This document shows, one piece after another, positions 35,212 to 44,627 of a stretch of 64,000 nucleotides of DNA (positions within the stretch are counted from its first letter, which is position 1; each line of letters opens with the position of its first letter). The position numbers and the translations under genes are program-made. The notes under the pieces are model-generated. The model saw only the letters and a list, made by a program, of their open reading frames with translations. It made no database searches and was not told the DNA's origin. Location of the stretch: NCBI GenBank assembly GCA_947625605.1, contig CANQOY010000001.1, positions 62,001 through 126,000 of the forward strand, written 5' to 3'. This stretch comes from an uncultured Clostridia bacterium. GTDB taxonomy: Bacteria > Bacillota > Clostridia > Christensenellales > Borkfalkiaceae.

Positions 35212-35817
35212 ATGGATACCTTTGATCAGATCGTAAATGCCATTGGGCGGACGCCGTCGTGGGTGCCGCTCATCCTCGTCCCATCCCTTCTCGCCGCGTA
35301 TACGGCGGCAGTCCTCGTGTTCGGCGGGAGAAAGACGTATCCTTTCGTCGCGACCGCGCTCGGCGCGGCGGCTGCCGCCCTCGTCGCAAGCATGGGAAAG
35401 CTCGCCTATACCATCGTCTATTTCTTCCTCTATACCGCGCTTGCGGTCTCCCTCCGCCTCTTCTTCTTTCTACCCGCGCGGAAGAAAAGGGCGCGGCAAA
35501 GCAGAGACGAGAGGATGTATCAAAAGTTTCGGGAGACGCTCTCCGAGGCACCCATGTCCGAGAAGCCCGCGAAAGTTTGCTGTTATGACGAGGAGGCCGT
35601 TCCCGTGGAGGACGGAGGGCTGCGGCTGCGGCATGCCGAGGAACTTCTCATGAAGCTCAAAAAGGCGCCGCTCTCCGCGGCGGACAGACTGGAATCCGAG
35701 GCGCTCGCCCGCTCGCTGGACGGCTACCGCGAGAGGCCGCTGACGGAGGTGGAATTGCGCAGGCTCAACGACTGCCTCGCCTCCGTATTGCGGCTCACCG
35801 CAAAGTACAAACTGTAA
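35212..35817 (+). CDS. Membrane protein, unknown
   Basis: A 201-residue protein with about three transmembrane helices in its first 90 residues (SWVPLILVPSLLAAYTAAVL, then a segment near 46-65, then FFLYTALAVSLRLFFFLPA), followed by a charged cytoplasmic tail rich in Arg and Glu. ATG 35212 is preferred because ACGGGAG lies 7 nt upstream; the frame is also open from TTG 35131 overlapping the addA stop. It is probably the last gene of the addBA transcript. No family is recognised. Confidence 0.7.
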   Translation: MDTFDQIVNAIGRTPSWVPLILVPSLLAAYTAAVLVFGGRKTYPFVATALGAAAAALVASMGKLAYTIVYFFLYTALAVSLRLFFFLPARKKRARQSRDERMYQKFRETLSEAPMSEKPAKVCCYDEEAVPVEDGGLRLRHAEELLMKLKKAPLSAADRLESEALARSLDGYRERPLTEVELRRLNDCLASVLRLTAKYKL

Positions 35818-35828
35818 AGACGCAACGA

Positions 35829-35863
35829 AAAGGCGCCCTTCGCGATATCGGAAGGGCGCCTTT
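35829..35863. terminator. Bidirectional intrinsic terminator
   Basis: A 13-bp stem AAAGGCGCCCTTC/GAAGGGCGCCTTT between convergent stop codons. Confidence 0.88.
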
Positions 35864-35869
35864 CCCGTG

Positions 35870-36616
35870 TCAGAACTGTGACGTCAAGGTGTTTACCGTG
35901 AGTTGCAGGAGGCGGTTGCAGCGCCTTGCCCGCGCCAAAACGGCGGGGGTGATGCGCTCTCCCGCCAGAGCGACGGGGGCGCCGTATTCATCGAATACGC
36001 TCCGCTTGACGCGCCTGCCCAACAGGTTGGTGCGGTCGAGCGGAAAGACGTTTTCGCGCACATTCTTTTCGGGCATGGGTGCCTCATTTTCCGTCTCCTG
36101 TGGCGGAGCGGCGGGCTCCTCTTGGGCGCGCTTCGGCGGCGTCCGCTTTTTGCGGGGCGGATCGGCTGCGGCGCGCGGGCGTTGGTTTCTCTTTGCCGCA
36201 AGCGCCTTGGCCGCCGCGTCGGGGTAGATGACCGCATGTTCCTCCACACCCGCGCAGGAGACGGGCGCCGTCGTCCTGACGCCCTCCTTGACGAGGATGA
36301 GCACGGCCTCGGAGCCCTCTCCCAGCAGGACGTCGCTCACGGCGCCGAGGCTCTCTCCCGTGTGGGAAAAGGCCCGTTTTCCGATGGGGGAGAGCACACC
36401 CGTGGGCGCGGCGATGCGTGCCTTGCCCGCGATCACCGCGTCCTCGCACGAGAGGACGGCGCGCAGGGGCACATAAAATTCCTCCTCTTCGCCGTCTGCG
36501 CAGATGAGGCAGGAGATCCGCGAAAAGTCGCGGGAGAGGCGGGCGTCGGTGACGTAGCCGTAATTTTCCCCTGTGGGGGAGAGGACGGGTTTTCCGATGA
36601 CTGATGAAAGCTGCAT
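35870..36616 (-). CDS. PRC-barrel domain protein
   Basis: A 248-residue cytoplasmic protein. Residues 1-70 form a PRC-barrel (MQLSSVIGKPVLSPTGE, then GYVTDARL), with a second barrel-like segment at about 72-140 (GVLSPIGKRAFSHTGESLGA). Next comes a charged Pro/Lys/Arg/Glu linker (about 145-190), then a conserved-looking C-terminal stretch (NLLGRRVKRSVFDEYGAPVA). PRC-barrels occur in RNA-processing and photosynthetic proteins and in small sporulation-associated proteins; the role here is unknown. AGAGGT precedes the start. Confidence 0.82.
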   Translation of the reverse strand: MQLSSVIGKPVLSPTGENYGYVTDARLSRDFSRISCLICADGEEEEFYVPLRAVLSCEDAVIAGKARIAAPTGVLSPIGKRAFSHTGESLGAVSDVLLGEGSEAVLILVKEGVRTTAPVSCAGVEEHAVIYPDAAAKALAAKRNQRPRAAADPPRKKRTPPKRAQEEPAAPPQETENEAPMPEKNVRENVFPLDRTNLLGRRVKRSVFDEYGAPVALAGERITPAVLARARRCNRLLQLTVNTLTSQF

Positions 36617-36756
36617 ATTGACCTCTTTGCTCTATGGTATGCCGCGCGGGGCGGACCATGCAGAGGGGTTTTTGCGTGAAAAGAGATTATTTTGTCAAAT
36701 CGGGCTCTGCAATGGGGCGGCGCGGCCGCTTTGCCAGCGAAATTTCCCGCAACCGC

Positions 36757-36785
36757 TTGACATCTCTCTCATTCGGCGGTAAAAT
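36757..36785 (+). promoter_or_regulatory. Consensus sigma-A promoter for the GT4 gene
   Basis: TTGACA (36757-36762), 17-bp spacer, TAAAAT (36780-36785). Transcription should start near 36792, giving a very short leader. Confidence 0.85.
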
Positions 36786-36812
36786 GAAAAAAATCTCATT
36801 GTGCCCGTTCCT

Positions 36813-38099
36813 ATGAAGAACATGAAAGAATTTACCCAAACCGCTCCCAAGCGCAGAGACCGCGAATACCGCGCCTACCTCGAAGAATTGATCGCAGAAT
36901 TCAATTCCAACGGAAAAAAGACGGTGCTCATGTCCTGCGATGCCTATTTTCCCGTATTCGACGGGGTCGTCAACGTACTCGACAACTACGCGCGCGCCAT
37001 GTGCGGAGAGATGAATGTCCTCGTGCTCGTGCCCACCTTTGCGGGGAGGGTGCACCTGAGAGACTATCCCGCCGTCGGCGTCACGAGCCTCTATTCCCGT
37101 CGGCTGAGCTATCAGGTCGCGCTGCCCGCCTTCGACCGTTCTTGCAGGCGGCTCCTGCGCTCGCTCAGGATCGACCTCATTCACTGCCATTCCCCGTTCT
37201 TCCTCGGCAGGTATGTCCTGAGGCTGCACAAGCGGCGGAACATCCCCATGATCACCACGTTCCACAGCCAATACCGCAGGGATTTCGAAAAGTATGTGGG
37301 GAAGGGCCGCCTCAACCGCTTTCTGCTCAAATTCATCATGAAGGTGTTCAACGAGAGCGACGAGGTGTGGACGATGCACCCCGTGGTCGGAGAGGTGCTC
37401 AGAAGTTACGGCTATGCGGGGCCCATCCGCTATCTGCCCAACGCCACCGCGGTCTCCGCGCCCCGAGACTATGCCGCGGAGCGCACCGCGGCGCGGGAGA
37501 AGTTCTCCCTGCGGCAGGAGGAGCTCCTCTTCGTCTTTGTGGGAAGGCTCGTCGTGCAGAAGAACATCCTGTTCATCGCGGAGGTGCTGGGGGAGCTCAA
37601 ACGGCGCGGCCTGCGCTTTCGGATGATGTACGTCGGGGAGGGCCCGGACAGGGGCAAACTCCTCCGCAAATTGAAGGAGGAAAACGTCGAGCAAGACGTC
37701 GTCTTTGCGGGGCATGTCGGGGAGGAGGCCTCTCTGTGCGAGATCTATGCCGCCGCCGACCTGTTGCTCTTCCCGAGTTTTTACGATACTTTCGGCCTCG
37801 TCAAATTGGAGGCCGCGTCGAGGCGCACGCCCACCGTTTTGGCGGAGGGGAGCTGCGCCGCGGCGGGCGTCACGCACGGGGAAAACGGCTTTGTTCTGCC
37901 CGTGGAGAAGGGCGCGTTTGCGGACGGCGTCATGGAGGCCGTGCGCGACAGGGCGCGGCTCGAAGCGGTCGGAGAGAACGCCTTCCGCGACCTCTTCATC
38001 GGCTGGGGAGACGTGATGGAGACCGCCAAGACCTACTACGGGGAGCTGATCGCCTCCGAGGGCAAAGAAAGGCAAGAAAAAATTCCCGAAACGACGTAA
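36813..38099 (+). CDS. GT4-family glycosyltransferase
   Basis: Transfers a sugar from a nucleotide-sugar donor to a lipid or glycan acceptor at the inner membrane face. The N-terminal Rossmann domain includes VLMSCDAYFPVFDGVVNVLD and IDLIHCHSPFF. The C-terminal domain contains FVGRLVVQKN and the donor-binding motif PSFYDTFGLVKLEA (E-x7-E type). It is about 428 residues, typical of diacylglycerol or phosphatidylinositol glycosyltransferases. In-frame starts at GTG 36801, ATG 36813 and ATG 36822 are possible; none has a good ribosome binding site and the leader is short. The acceptor is unknown; glycolipid synthesis is the commonest role. Confidence 0.9.
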   Translation: MKNMKEFTQTAPKRRDREYRAYLEELIAEFNSNGKKTVLMSCDAYFPVFDGVVNVLDNYARAMCGEMNVLVLVPTFAGRVHLRDYPAVGVTSLYSRRLSYQVALPAFDRSCRRLLRSLRIDLIHCHSPFFLGRYVLRLHKRRNIPMITTFHSQYRRDFEKYVGKGRLNRFLLKFIMKVFNESDEVWTMHPVVGEVLRSYGYAGPIRYLPNATAVSAPRDYAAERTAAREKFSLRQEELLFVFVGRLVVQKNILFIAEVLGELKRRGLRFRMMYVGEGPDRGKLLRKLKEENVEQDVVFAGHVGEEASLCEIYAAADLLLFPSFYDTFGLVKLEAASRRTPTVLAEGSCAAAGVTHGENGFVLPVEKGAFADGVMEAVRDRARLEAVGENAFRDLFIGWGDVMETAKTYYGELIASEGKERQEKIPETT

Positions 38100-38104
38100 A
38101 AGAA

Positions 38105-38134
38105 GTTGATTTTTACGGGGGAATATGGTATACT
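38105..38134 (+). promoter_or_regulatory. Promoter for rpsB-tsf
   Basis: TTGATT (38105-38110), 18-bp spacer, TATACT (38129-38134) with an upstream TGG extended -10 element. It begins 5 bp after the glycosyltransferase stop. Confidence 0.78.
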
Positions 38135-38140
38135 TACCAA

Positions 38141-38300
38141 GTCTGCGAACGAGAGACCGCACGGCCATGCACGGCCGGAACGCTCCCGTTTGCGGGCAAA
38201 TCCACATTCCGCGCCGTGCCGCTCTCCGTGCTCCGCAAATCCAACCCGAGCGGAGAAGAAGCGGGCAGATCCGGCGGGAAGAGGACAAACGGAGGAATTT
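38141..38300 (+). promoter_or_regulatory. Long GC-rich leader of rpsB
   Basis: About 160 nt of untranslated leader, including a CGGCC/GGCCG hairpin near 38167-38182. Such a long leader fits autogenous control of the S2 operon, but I match it to no described family. Confidence 0.4.
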
Positions 38301-39059
38301 ATGGCAGTCATCACAATGAAGCAGCTTCTCGAAGCGGGCGTCCATTTCGGGCACCAGACGAGGAAGTGGAACCCCAAGATGAAGAAGTACATCTTCGCGG
38401 CCCGTCACGACATCCACATTATCGATCTCGAAACGACGGCGCGTCTCGTCGAAGAGGCGTACTCTTTCGTCGTGGAATCGGTCAAGCAGGGCAAGACGGT
38501 GCTCTTTGTCGGGACGAAGAAGCAGGCGCAGGACGCGATCCGCGAAGAGGCGGAGCGTTGCGGGCAGTTCTTCGTGAATTCCCGCTGGCTGGGCGGCACG
38601 CTCACCAACTTCAAGACCATCCGTTCGAGGATCGACTATCTCGAAAAGCTCGAAAGAATGGAGGCGAGCGGCGAGTTCGACCTGCTCCCCAAGAAGGAAG
38701 TGCTCGGCCTGAAAAAGGAGATGGCCAAGTTGCAGGAAAACCTCGGCGGCATCAAGGAGATGCGGGGCATGCCCGGGATCATGTTCGTGGTCGATCCGCA
38801 CAACGAGGACATCGCCGTCGCCGAAGCGCGCAAGATGCACGTGCCGATCGTGGCCATCACGGATACCAACTGCGATCCCGACCTCATCGACTACGTCATC
38901 CCCGGCAATGACGACGCGATCCGCGCCATCAAGCTCATCGCTTCCGTGATCGCGAACGCCGTCATCGAGGCCAACCAGGGCGAGACGCCCGTCCCCGCCG
39001 CCGAGAGCGAAGAGGCTCCCGCCGACATCGAGGAAGTTGTCGCCGCAAGCGAAGAATAA
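38301..39059 (+). CDS. rpsB: 30S ribosomal protein S2
   Basis: A 252-residue small-subunit protein. Recognised by [41 protein letters not shown] and [18 protein letters not shown]. The acidic C-terminal tail ([13 protein letters not shown]) is normal for the family. GGAGG precedes ATG 38301, which excludes the longer upstream frame. It is followed by tsf 21 bp downstream in the standard order. Confidence 0.98.
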   Translation: MAVITMKQLLEAGVHFGHQTRKWNPKMKKYIFAARHDIHIIDLETTARLVEEAYSFVVESVKQGKTVLFVGTKKQAQDAIREEAERCGQFFVNSRWLGGTLTNFKTIRSRIDYLEKLERMEASGEFDLLPKKEVLGLKKEMAKLQENLGGIKEMRGMPGIMFVVDPHNEDIAVAEARKMHVPIVAITDTNCDPDLIDYVIPGNDDAIRAIKLIASVIANAVIEANQGETPVPAAESEEAPADIEEVVAASEE

Positions 39060-39080
39060 AGAATAAGGAGATTACCTGAA

Positions 39081-40007
39081 ATGGCTGAGATTTCTGCAAA
39101 GGATGTAATGAGGCTCCGCGAGCAGACAGGCGCGGGCATGATGGATTGCAAGAGAGCGCTCGTGGACGCGGAGGGCGATTTTGAGAAGGCGGCGGAGCTT
39201 CTGCGCGAGCGGGGCATCGCCAAGGCCGCAAAGCGCGGTTCCAAGATCGCGGCGGAGGGCATCGTCTATGCCCTTACGGAAGGCGACGTCGGCGTGCTCG
39301 TCGAAGTCAACTGCGAGAGCGATTTCGTCTCGAAGGGCGAGAAGTTCCACGAGGTCGTGGCGGCCGTCGCAAAGACGATCGCGGAGAAGACTCCCGCAGA
39401 CGTTCCTGCACTCCTTGCCTCGGACATGGGTGGGGGAAAGACCGTCGAGACGTTTATTTCCGAGCAAGTCGGCATCATCGGGGAGAAGATCTCCGTGCGC
39501 CGTTTCACCGTGTACCGCACGGAGGGATTTACGGAGACGTACATCCACATGGGCGGCACCATGGGCGTCATGCTCGACTTTGCTACCCCCGCAAACGACG
39601 CGGCGAAGGCGCTCGCGCACGAGCTTGTGCTGCACACCGCTTTCGCCAAGCCCGCATACCTCACGGCGGAGGAAGTCAGCGCGGAGACCATTGAAAAGGA
39701 GCGCGAGATCCTCAAACAGGAAGCGCTCAACGACGAGCGCAACGCGGGCAAGCCCGAGGCCGTGCTCGACAGGATCGTGGAGGGCAAGGTCAAGAAGTTC
39801 TACGAAGAGAACTGCCTTCTCGAACAGAAATTCGTCAAAGACGACAAAGTTACGGTCAAGCAGCTCATCGCGCAGGCCTCCAAAGAGGCGGGCGCGCCCG
39901 TCGTCCTCAAACGGTTCGTGTTCTACGTCATGGGGCAGGGGATCGAAAAGAAGTCGGAGGATCTCTCCGAAGAAGTCGCCAAGCAGGTCGAGGCGATGAA
40001 GAAATAA
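39081..40007 (+). CDS. tsf: Elongation factor Ts
   Basis: A 308-residue nucleotide-exchange factor for EF-Tu. The N-terminal UBA-like domain (VMRLREQTGAGMMDCKRAL) and the dimer-exchange core (VNCESDFVS, HELVLHTAFAKP) are intact. It shares the rpsB transcript and ends at two successive intrinsic terminators, so pyrH, usually the next gene, is uncoupled here. Confidence 0.98.
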   Translation: MAEISAKDVMRLREQTGAGMMDCKRALVDAEGDFEKAAELLRERGIAKAAKRGSKIAAEGIVYALTEGDVGVLVEVNCESDFVSKGEKFHEVVAAVAKTIAEKTPADVPALLASDMGGGKTVETFISEQVGIIGEKISVRRFTVYRTEGFTETYIHMGGTMGVMLDFATPANDAAKALAHELVLHTAFAKPAYLTAEEVSAETIEKEREILKQEALNDERNAGKPEAVLDRIVEGKVKKFYEENCLLEQKFVKDDKVTVKQLIAQASKEAGAPVVLKRFVFYVMGQGIEKKSEDLSEEVAKQVEAMKK

Positions 40008-40025
40008 TCGCAAAAAAAGCATTCG

Positions 40026-40052
40026 GGAGGAGCTGCGGCTCCTCCTTTTTTT
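40026..40052 (+). terminator. Strong intrinsic terminator after tsf
   Basis: Stem GGAGGAGC/GCTCCTCC, TGCG loop, seven T. Confidence 0.95.
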
Positions 40053-40065
40053 GTGTTTTTTTGCC

Positions 40066-40085
40066 CCGCCGCAGAGGCGGTTTTT
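40066..40085 (+). terminator. Second intrinsic terminator
   Basis: Stem CCGCC/GGCGG, 5-nt loop, five T. Confidence 0.75.
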
Positions 40086-40093
40086 GTTCGGTT

Positions 40094-40120
40094 CTGTAAA
40101 ATATTTGATAAATTTTACAG
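40094..40120. promoter_or_regulatory. 27-bp palindromic operator-like site
   Basis: CTGTAAAAT (40094-40102) and ATTTTACAG (40112-40120), a perfect 9-bp inverted repeat with a 9-bp centre, 34 bp upstream of the -35 box of the lipoprotein gene. The rest of this 300-bp gap is AT-rich and holds no gene. Confidence 0.55.
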
Positions 40121-40153
40121 TTATAAAATTTTTTTGAAAATGCCGAATTTCGC

Positions 40154-40183
40154 TTGACAATATTACAATGTATATATTATAAT
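40154..40183 (+). promoter_or_regulatory. Consensus promoter for the repeat lipoprotein
   Basis: TTGACA (40154-40159), 18-bp spacer, TATAAT (40178-40183). The leader is about 118 nt. Confidence 0.85.
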
Positions 40184-40307
40184 TGTATATACCTTGGATT
40201 TTCTCGTATATTTTCACAAATATGCGGAAATTATGCAAAATTTCGGGGGAATATCCTCCCGAACCAAGGCAATCAACTTAAAAATTTTTTATAAGGAGAG
40301 TAGGAAG

Positions 40308-43300
40308 ATGACAAAAACCGCAAAACGTATTCTCATCGCGGCGATGTCGGTGCTGTTCGTGTTCGCTGTGGCCGTATTTGCTTCGGCGTGCGAATTCCTC
40401 ACCGATCCGGCCTATACCGTGACCGTCGATTACGATGAGACAAAAGGTACGGTTACGCTCAGTCCCGCGAAAGACGACTACATCCTCGGCGATCAGGTCA
40501 CCGTCACCGTGGAAGCGAACGAGGGCTTCTTTGTCCAATCGTTCGAGGTCAACGGCCTTGCCGCGGAACTCACGGGCGGGAGATATTCCTTCCGCGTGGA
40601 GGGAGACACTGCCATCGCAGTGGAGTTTGCCGACGCAGTCCCCGCAGAGTATGTGGGCGTTTGGCACACGCAGGAGGGCGATCCGTTCGGTGAACACACG
40701 ATCTCGATCGAGAGCGATTTCACCGTCACGGTAGACGGCGCACCCGCAGAACTTCGGTTCACCGTAGTGGAGACGCCCGATCAAACAGGCGGCGAATCCA
40801 CGTTTGATACCGTGGCAAAGCTCACATGGGACGGTGAGGATTACACGATCGCCGTGGACGAGAGCTACGGCTTCAACGTGCTCACCATGGACCATGACGG
40901 AAACAAGTACTTCGTGAAAGAGGGCGCAGTCTCCGATGTGACGTTCGACCTGTATCTCGGCACATGGACGGGCGGCGGCTACACCGTCGTCATCACGGAA
41001 GACGGCATCACCATCAACGACGCACCTGCCTTTGTCTATGGCAAGAGCGGCCCCTACTACCGCTTCCTCTATGCGGGCGCGCGCTTCAATCTGTCGCAAG
41101 ATTACTTTAGCGACAACTTGGTGCTCCAAGATGCGGGATATCACGAGATCAAGCTCGCTCCCGAGGGTGCGGAAGAGCTTCAGATCCCCGATACGTGGAA
41201 CGGCACTTGGACCGGCGAAGGAGCTCGGTATGAGCTTAAGATCGACAATACGTCAAATTTCCCCATTACGATCGTCGTTGTTGAAAGCGGCATGGAGATG
41301 TCCGGTTTGAATATCAGCCTCGAGGAGCAGTACGGCACCCTGCACGCCATCTTCGACGCATACGTCGGAGAGGAGGGCGAAGATGTCCTTTTCGACCTCG
41401 GCTACTTCGATTGGGACGATCACATGCTTCTGTCGTGGCAGGGCGGGGACGCTACTCTCTACCGCGAAGGCGGCGATGAGCCCCCGGCAGATACGAACGG
41501 CATCGACCCTTCGCTCTATGGTACCTGGGAAGGCACGTCGGCTATATTCAATGTTGAGTTCAAGTTGGAGATCTCGGCCACGTTGATTCGCCTCACGATA
41601 GACGGCGGGGACCCCATGGTTGGCGAAGTGACGGGCTTCTATGGGAATGATCCCACCGATTTCTATGTCATATTCGACGGAGAAGAATACGAAGCCTATT
41701 TGAGTGGTTCGAAAATCACGCTTGACAATAATGAGACTGGGCAAAAGGCCGCCGATCTCACCCGCACGGGCGACTTCGGAGGCGGCGAACAGCCCCCGGT
41801 TGCCGAAGTGAACATTCCCTCCAAGTTCCACGGCACTTTCCACGGAACGGATCTGTTCTCCGACGATGAGTATACGGTGGTGATCACCGAGCACGGCGTT
41901 TCGGTGGGGAAAAATTCCGAGGATCCGACGGCAGCGACCGTGAATGAATACAATGCGGATTACGAAGAGATCCTTCTCGTCTGGAACGGTGAGGAGTACT
42001 CGATCGGAGATTCCTCCTATACCGATCCGGTCTCGACCATTTTATTCCAAACAGATGATGGCTTCATGAGGGCTCAGTGCTCCCGCGTTTCGGGCGGCGA
42101 TGAGCCCGTGGAGCCCACGGTCACGATTCCCGGTGCTTTCCATGGCGAATGGCACGGCGAAAATGAGGGTACCACCTACGACGTCGTTGTCACCGAGCAT
42201 ACCATCACCGTCTCAATCGACGGCGAAGCTCCCCTCACCGCAAAGAATTTGAATCTGAGTGATGAGAGTGATGCCGGGGTGTCCGATGTCTATTTCTCGC
42301 TGGATGATGGAAATTATTTCGGTTGGACGCTTTCTGTCAACTCGCAAAGCAAAGTGACCTTGTCAAAGAACGGCCCCGGAGGGTTTGAGGTCGAGCTCAC
42401 GAAAGACGGCGGCGATGAACCTCCCACACCCGGTGACGTCGCGATCGAGGAAAGCTATTGGGGCACCGAGTGGGATAATCATTCCGACGACAGCAATTTC
42501 ACGCTCGCGGTCTCCGATGACGGCACGACGGTGACGATCAACGGCGGGCAATTCACCGTGACGGAAGTCGTTGAATGGTTTGGTGTTACGATGTATACCG
42601 TGTCTAACGGGGCGACTGAATATACGCTTGAATTTTACGTTATCTATGCGTATGTCGAGGATACAGTCAATGACATATATTTGAATTTGATCCCCGCCGA
42701 TGCGCAGGAGGTTGCAGTCGATGCGGCTTTGGACGGCACCTGGACGGGAACGTCGTATGGCGCGACCATTTCCCTCACGATTGCCGATGGTCATATCAGT
42801 TATCGCATTGAGGAAGGCGGCGAAAGCATGGACTTTCCGAGCTTTGTTTTTTATGGCTACTCCGAAGGCGGTGACTCTTTGTATTTCATTTATTTGGTGG
42901 GAAACGTTTTTGAAGTCAATGTCTCCAATGGCGAAATGACTCTCATCGACTCGGATGGCAATGAGGTCACCCTGACCAACGATTCTGGTTCCGGTCCTGT
43001 CACCCCTCCTACGCCTCCCACATCGTCCGTTACGATCGGCGAGGAACTTCTCGGCAATTGGTATGTTGCGCTTGTCGGCGGCAATGATGTCCCCGCCTCC
43101 CGCTTCGACATTACGGTCACGGAGCACTCGATCACGGTCGTCGTCGATCTGAAAGCGGACGCTCCCATTGTCGCCCAGAACCTGAGGCAAGACAGTAATA
43201 CCGATATCTACTTCACGCTCGAAGGGTTCGAGGGCGAGTGGAACTATTACTTGACTGTTTTGGATTTCAATCAAGGCTCTTACCCCACCCTCAGGAACGA

Positions 43301-44516
43301 AACCTATTCCATTCGCGCCAAGTGCACGGCGAACGGCGGGCAGGTCGAGCCTGAGTTCGAGGGCGTTCCCGAATCCGTTCAGGGCAACTACAACGTTGTG
43401 GACGGGGGCAATGTGCTCGGCACCCTCGAAATCGGCAACGACTTTGTTGACCTCAAACTCACCGACGGGGAAAGCGGCAAAGTGACCCTCACCGCAAAAG
43501 ATGTGGTGGCTTATGATTATGATGGCGTGCGCTATCTGAGTTCCATTGAGTTCGCCATCGGCGAAGCGAAGTTCAAGATCGCACCCGATCCCTATGCGCA
43601 AACCACCCTTTACCTTTCGAAAGAGGGGACAGTCTCGGGCTATACAGGCTACCTTATCGTAGGTGAGTTGGTCGATCCCGAAGCCGAGGGTCCCGGCGGC
43701 GGCGATGATACGCCCTCCGATCCCGTTCCGAGCGACTTCTACGGCACCTTTGTCGGCACGGGTGACGATACATACACCGTCACCATCTCCGAAGATGGGA
43801 TCACCGTGCAGGTCGGTAGCGGAAATGCGCAGGCTGCCACCAACGTGAGCTACAATGCGAGCTGGGATCAGATCACATTTAACGTCGGCTCGGTGGAATG
43901 CACGCTCTATCCGCTTGATGACGACAACTACACAGTTCTCTATTTTTTGTATGGCAACGACGCAGCTCGGCTGACTGTGCAGGAAAGCGGCTCCCAAGGT
44001 GGTGACACTTCCGTGACGCTTGCCGACACATTCAACGGCGTCTGGACGGCTTTCGGCGACGGCGCGGCGATTGCAACGCTGACCGTTGAGGGCGGCAAGC
44101 TCTCCATCGGCGGCACGGCTGTTACGCTGGCCGAGAAGGACGCCAGCCACTTTACGTTCTCCCACAACGGCGTGGACTATACCGTCTCCATGGATTATTT
44201 GGTCCCCGTTCTCGTTCTGGAAAGCGCCGAAACGACGGTGTACTATTACATTGCGGGGAACGTCCCTACAACTGTCAATAGTGGCTATGAAGGCACTTGG
44301 AAGAGCGTGGAGGGCTCCTCATTGCAGATCACGATCACCATCGATACGGCCGCCGGCACCGTTACCATCAACGGCGAAACGGTAGAGATCATTGCAGGGG
44401 CGGATGGCGTTTTCGGTCCTATCTACGCCTTTGTCTACAACGGCGAGCTCTACAAACTCAACATGTTTTTCGATACAGTGCAACTCAATCAAGATATTGA
44501 TCTTGAAAAGGCTTAA
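40308..44516 (+). CDS. Giant multi-module surface lipoprotein
   Basis: A 1402-residue lipoprotein with lipobox FASAC (Cys28). Residues about 35-110 resemble a bacterial surface repeat of Flg_new_2/InlB-B type (YTVTVDYDETKGTVTLSPA). About 13 related beta-rich modules of 80-120 residues follow, each opening with a pattern like F-x-G-x-W/F (YVGVWHT, YLGTWTGGGY, FHGTFHGTD, FHGEWHGEN, YWGTEWDN, LDGTWTGTS, LLGNWYVAL, FYGTFVGTG, FNGVWTAFG, YEGTWKSVE), often joined by Pro/Gly/Glu linkers (GGDEPPTPGD). The pattern recalls small beta-barrel or lipocalin-like repeats; no catalytic residues are evident. ATG 40308 follows AAGGAGAG. It sits between tsf and pyrH with its own promoter and terminator-like flanks. 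Function unknown, probably adhesion or ligand capture. Confidence 0.85.
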   Translation: MTKTAKRILIAAMSVLFVFAVAVFASACEFLTDPAYTVTVDYDETKGTVTLSPAKDDYILGDQVTVTVEANEGFFVQSFEVNGLAAELTGGRYSFRVEGDTAIAVEFADAVPAEYVGVWHTQEGDPFGEHTISIESDFTVTVDGAPAELRFTVVETPDQTGGESTFDTVAKLTWDGEDYTIAVDESYGFNVLTMDHDGNKYFVKEGAVSDVTFDLYLGTWTGGGYTVVITEDGITINDAPAFVYGKSGPYYRFLYAGARFNLSQDYFSDNLVLQDAGYHEIKLAPEGAEELQIPDTWNGTWTGEGARYELKIDNTSNFPITIVVVESGMEMSGLNISLEEQYGTLHAIFDAYVGEEGEDVLFDLGYFDWDDHMLLSWQGGDATLYREGGDEPPADTNGIDPSLYGTWEGTSAIFNVEFKLEISATLIRLTIDGGDPMVGEVTGFYGNDPTDFYVIFDGEEYEAYLSGSKITLDNNETGQKAADLTRTGDFGGGEQPPVAEVNIPSKFHGTFHGTDLFSDDEYTVVITEHGVSVGKNSEDPTAATVNEYNADYEEILLVWNGEEYSIGDSSYTDPVSTILFQTDDGFMRAQCSRVSGGDEPVEPTVTIPGAFHGEWHGENEGTTYDVVVTEHTITVSIDGEAPLTAKNLNLSDESDAGVSDVYFSLDDGNYFGWTLSVNSQSKVTLSKNGPGGFEVELTKDGGDEPPTPGDVAIEESYWGTEWDNHSDDSNFTLAVSDDGTTVTINGGQFTVTEVVEWFGVTMYTVSNGATEYTLEFYVIYAYVEDTVNDIYLNLIPADAQEVAVDAALDGTWTGTSYGATISLTIADGHISYRIEEGGESMDFPSFVFYGYSEGGDSLYFIYLVGNVFEVNVSNGEMTLIDSDGNEVTLTNDSGSGPVTPPTPPTSSVTIGEELLGNWYVALVGGNDVPASRFDITVTEHSITVVVDLKADAPIVAQNLRQDSNTDIYFTLEGFEGEWNYYLTVLDFNQGSYPTLRNETYSIRAKCTANGGQVEPEFEGVPESVQGNYNVVDGGNVLGTLEIGNDFVDLKLTDGESGKVTLTAKDVVAYDYDGVRYLSSIEFAIGEAKFKIAPDPYAQTTLYLSKEGTVSGYTGYLIVGELVDPEAEGPGGGDDTPSDPVPSDFYGTFVGTGDDTYTVTISEDGITVQVGSGNAQAATNVSYNASWDQITFNVGSVECTLYPLDDDNYTVLYFLYGNDAARLTVQESGSQGGDTSVTLADTFNGVWTAFGDGAAIATLTVEGGKLSIGGTAVTLAEKDASHFTFSHNGVDYTVSMDYLVPVLVLESAETTVYYYIAGNVPTTVNSGYEGTWKSVEGSSLQITITIDTAAGTVTINGETVEIIAGADGVFGPIYAFVYNGELYKLNMFFDTVQLNQDIDLEKA

Positions 44517-44576
44517 CTTGTCGGTGAAACTTTGAAGAGGCAGATCCCCGCTTTGGGGATACAATGAAAAACCAAA

Positions 44577-44608
44577 GGAAGGCGCGGGAGCATGCTCCCG
44601 CGCCTTCC
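44577..44608. terminator. Perfect 14-bp stem-loop after the repeat lipoprotein
   Basis: GGAAGGCGCGGGAG, CATG loop, CTCCCGCGCCTTCC. No T-tract on the plus side; T-rich on the minus side. It may terminate poorly or be part of the adjoining repeat. Confidence 0.6.
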
Positions 44609-44627
44609 TCTGTGGGTATGTGAGCTG

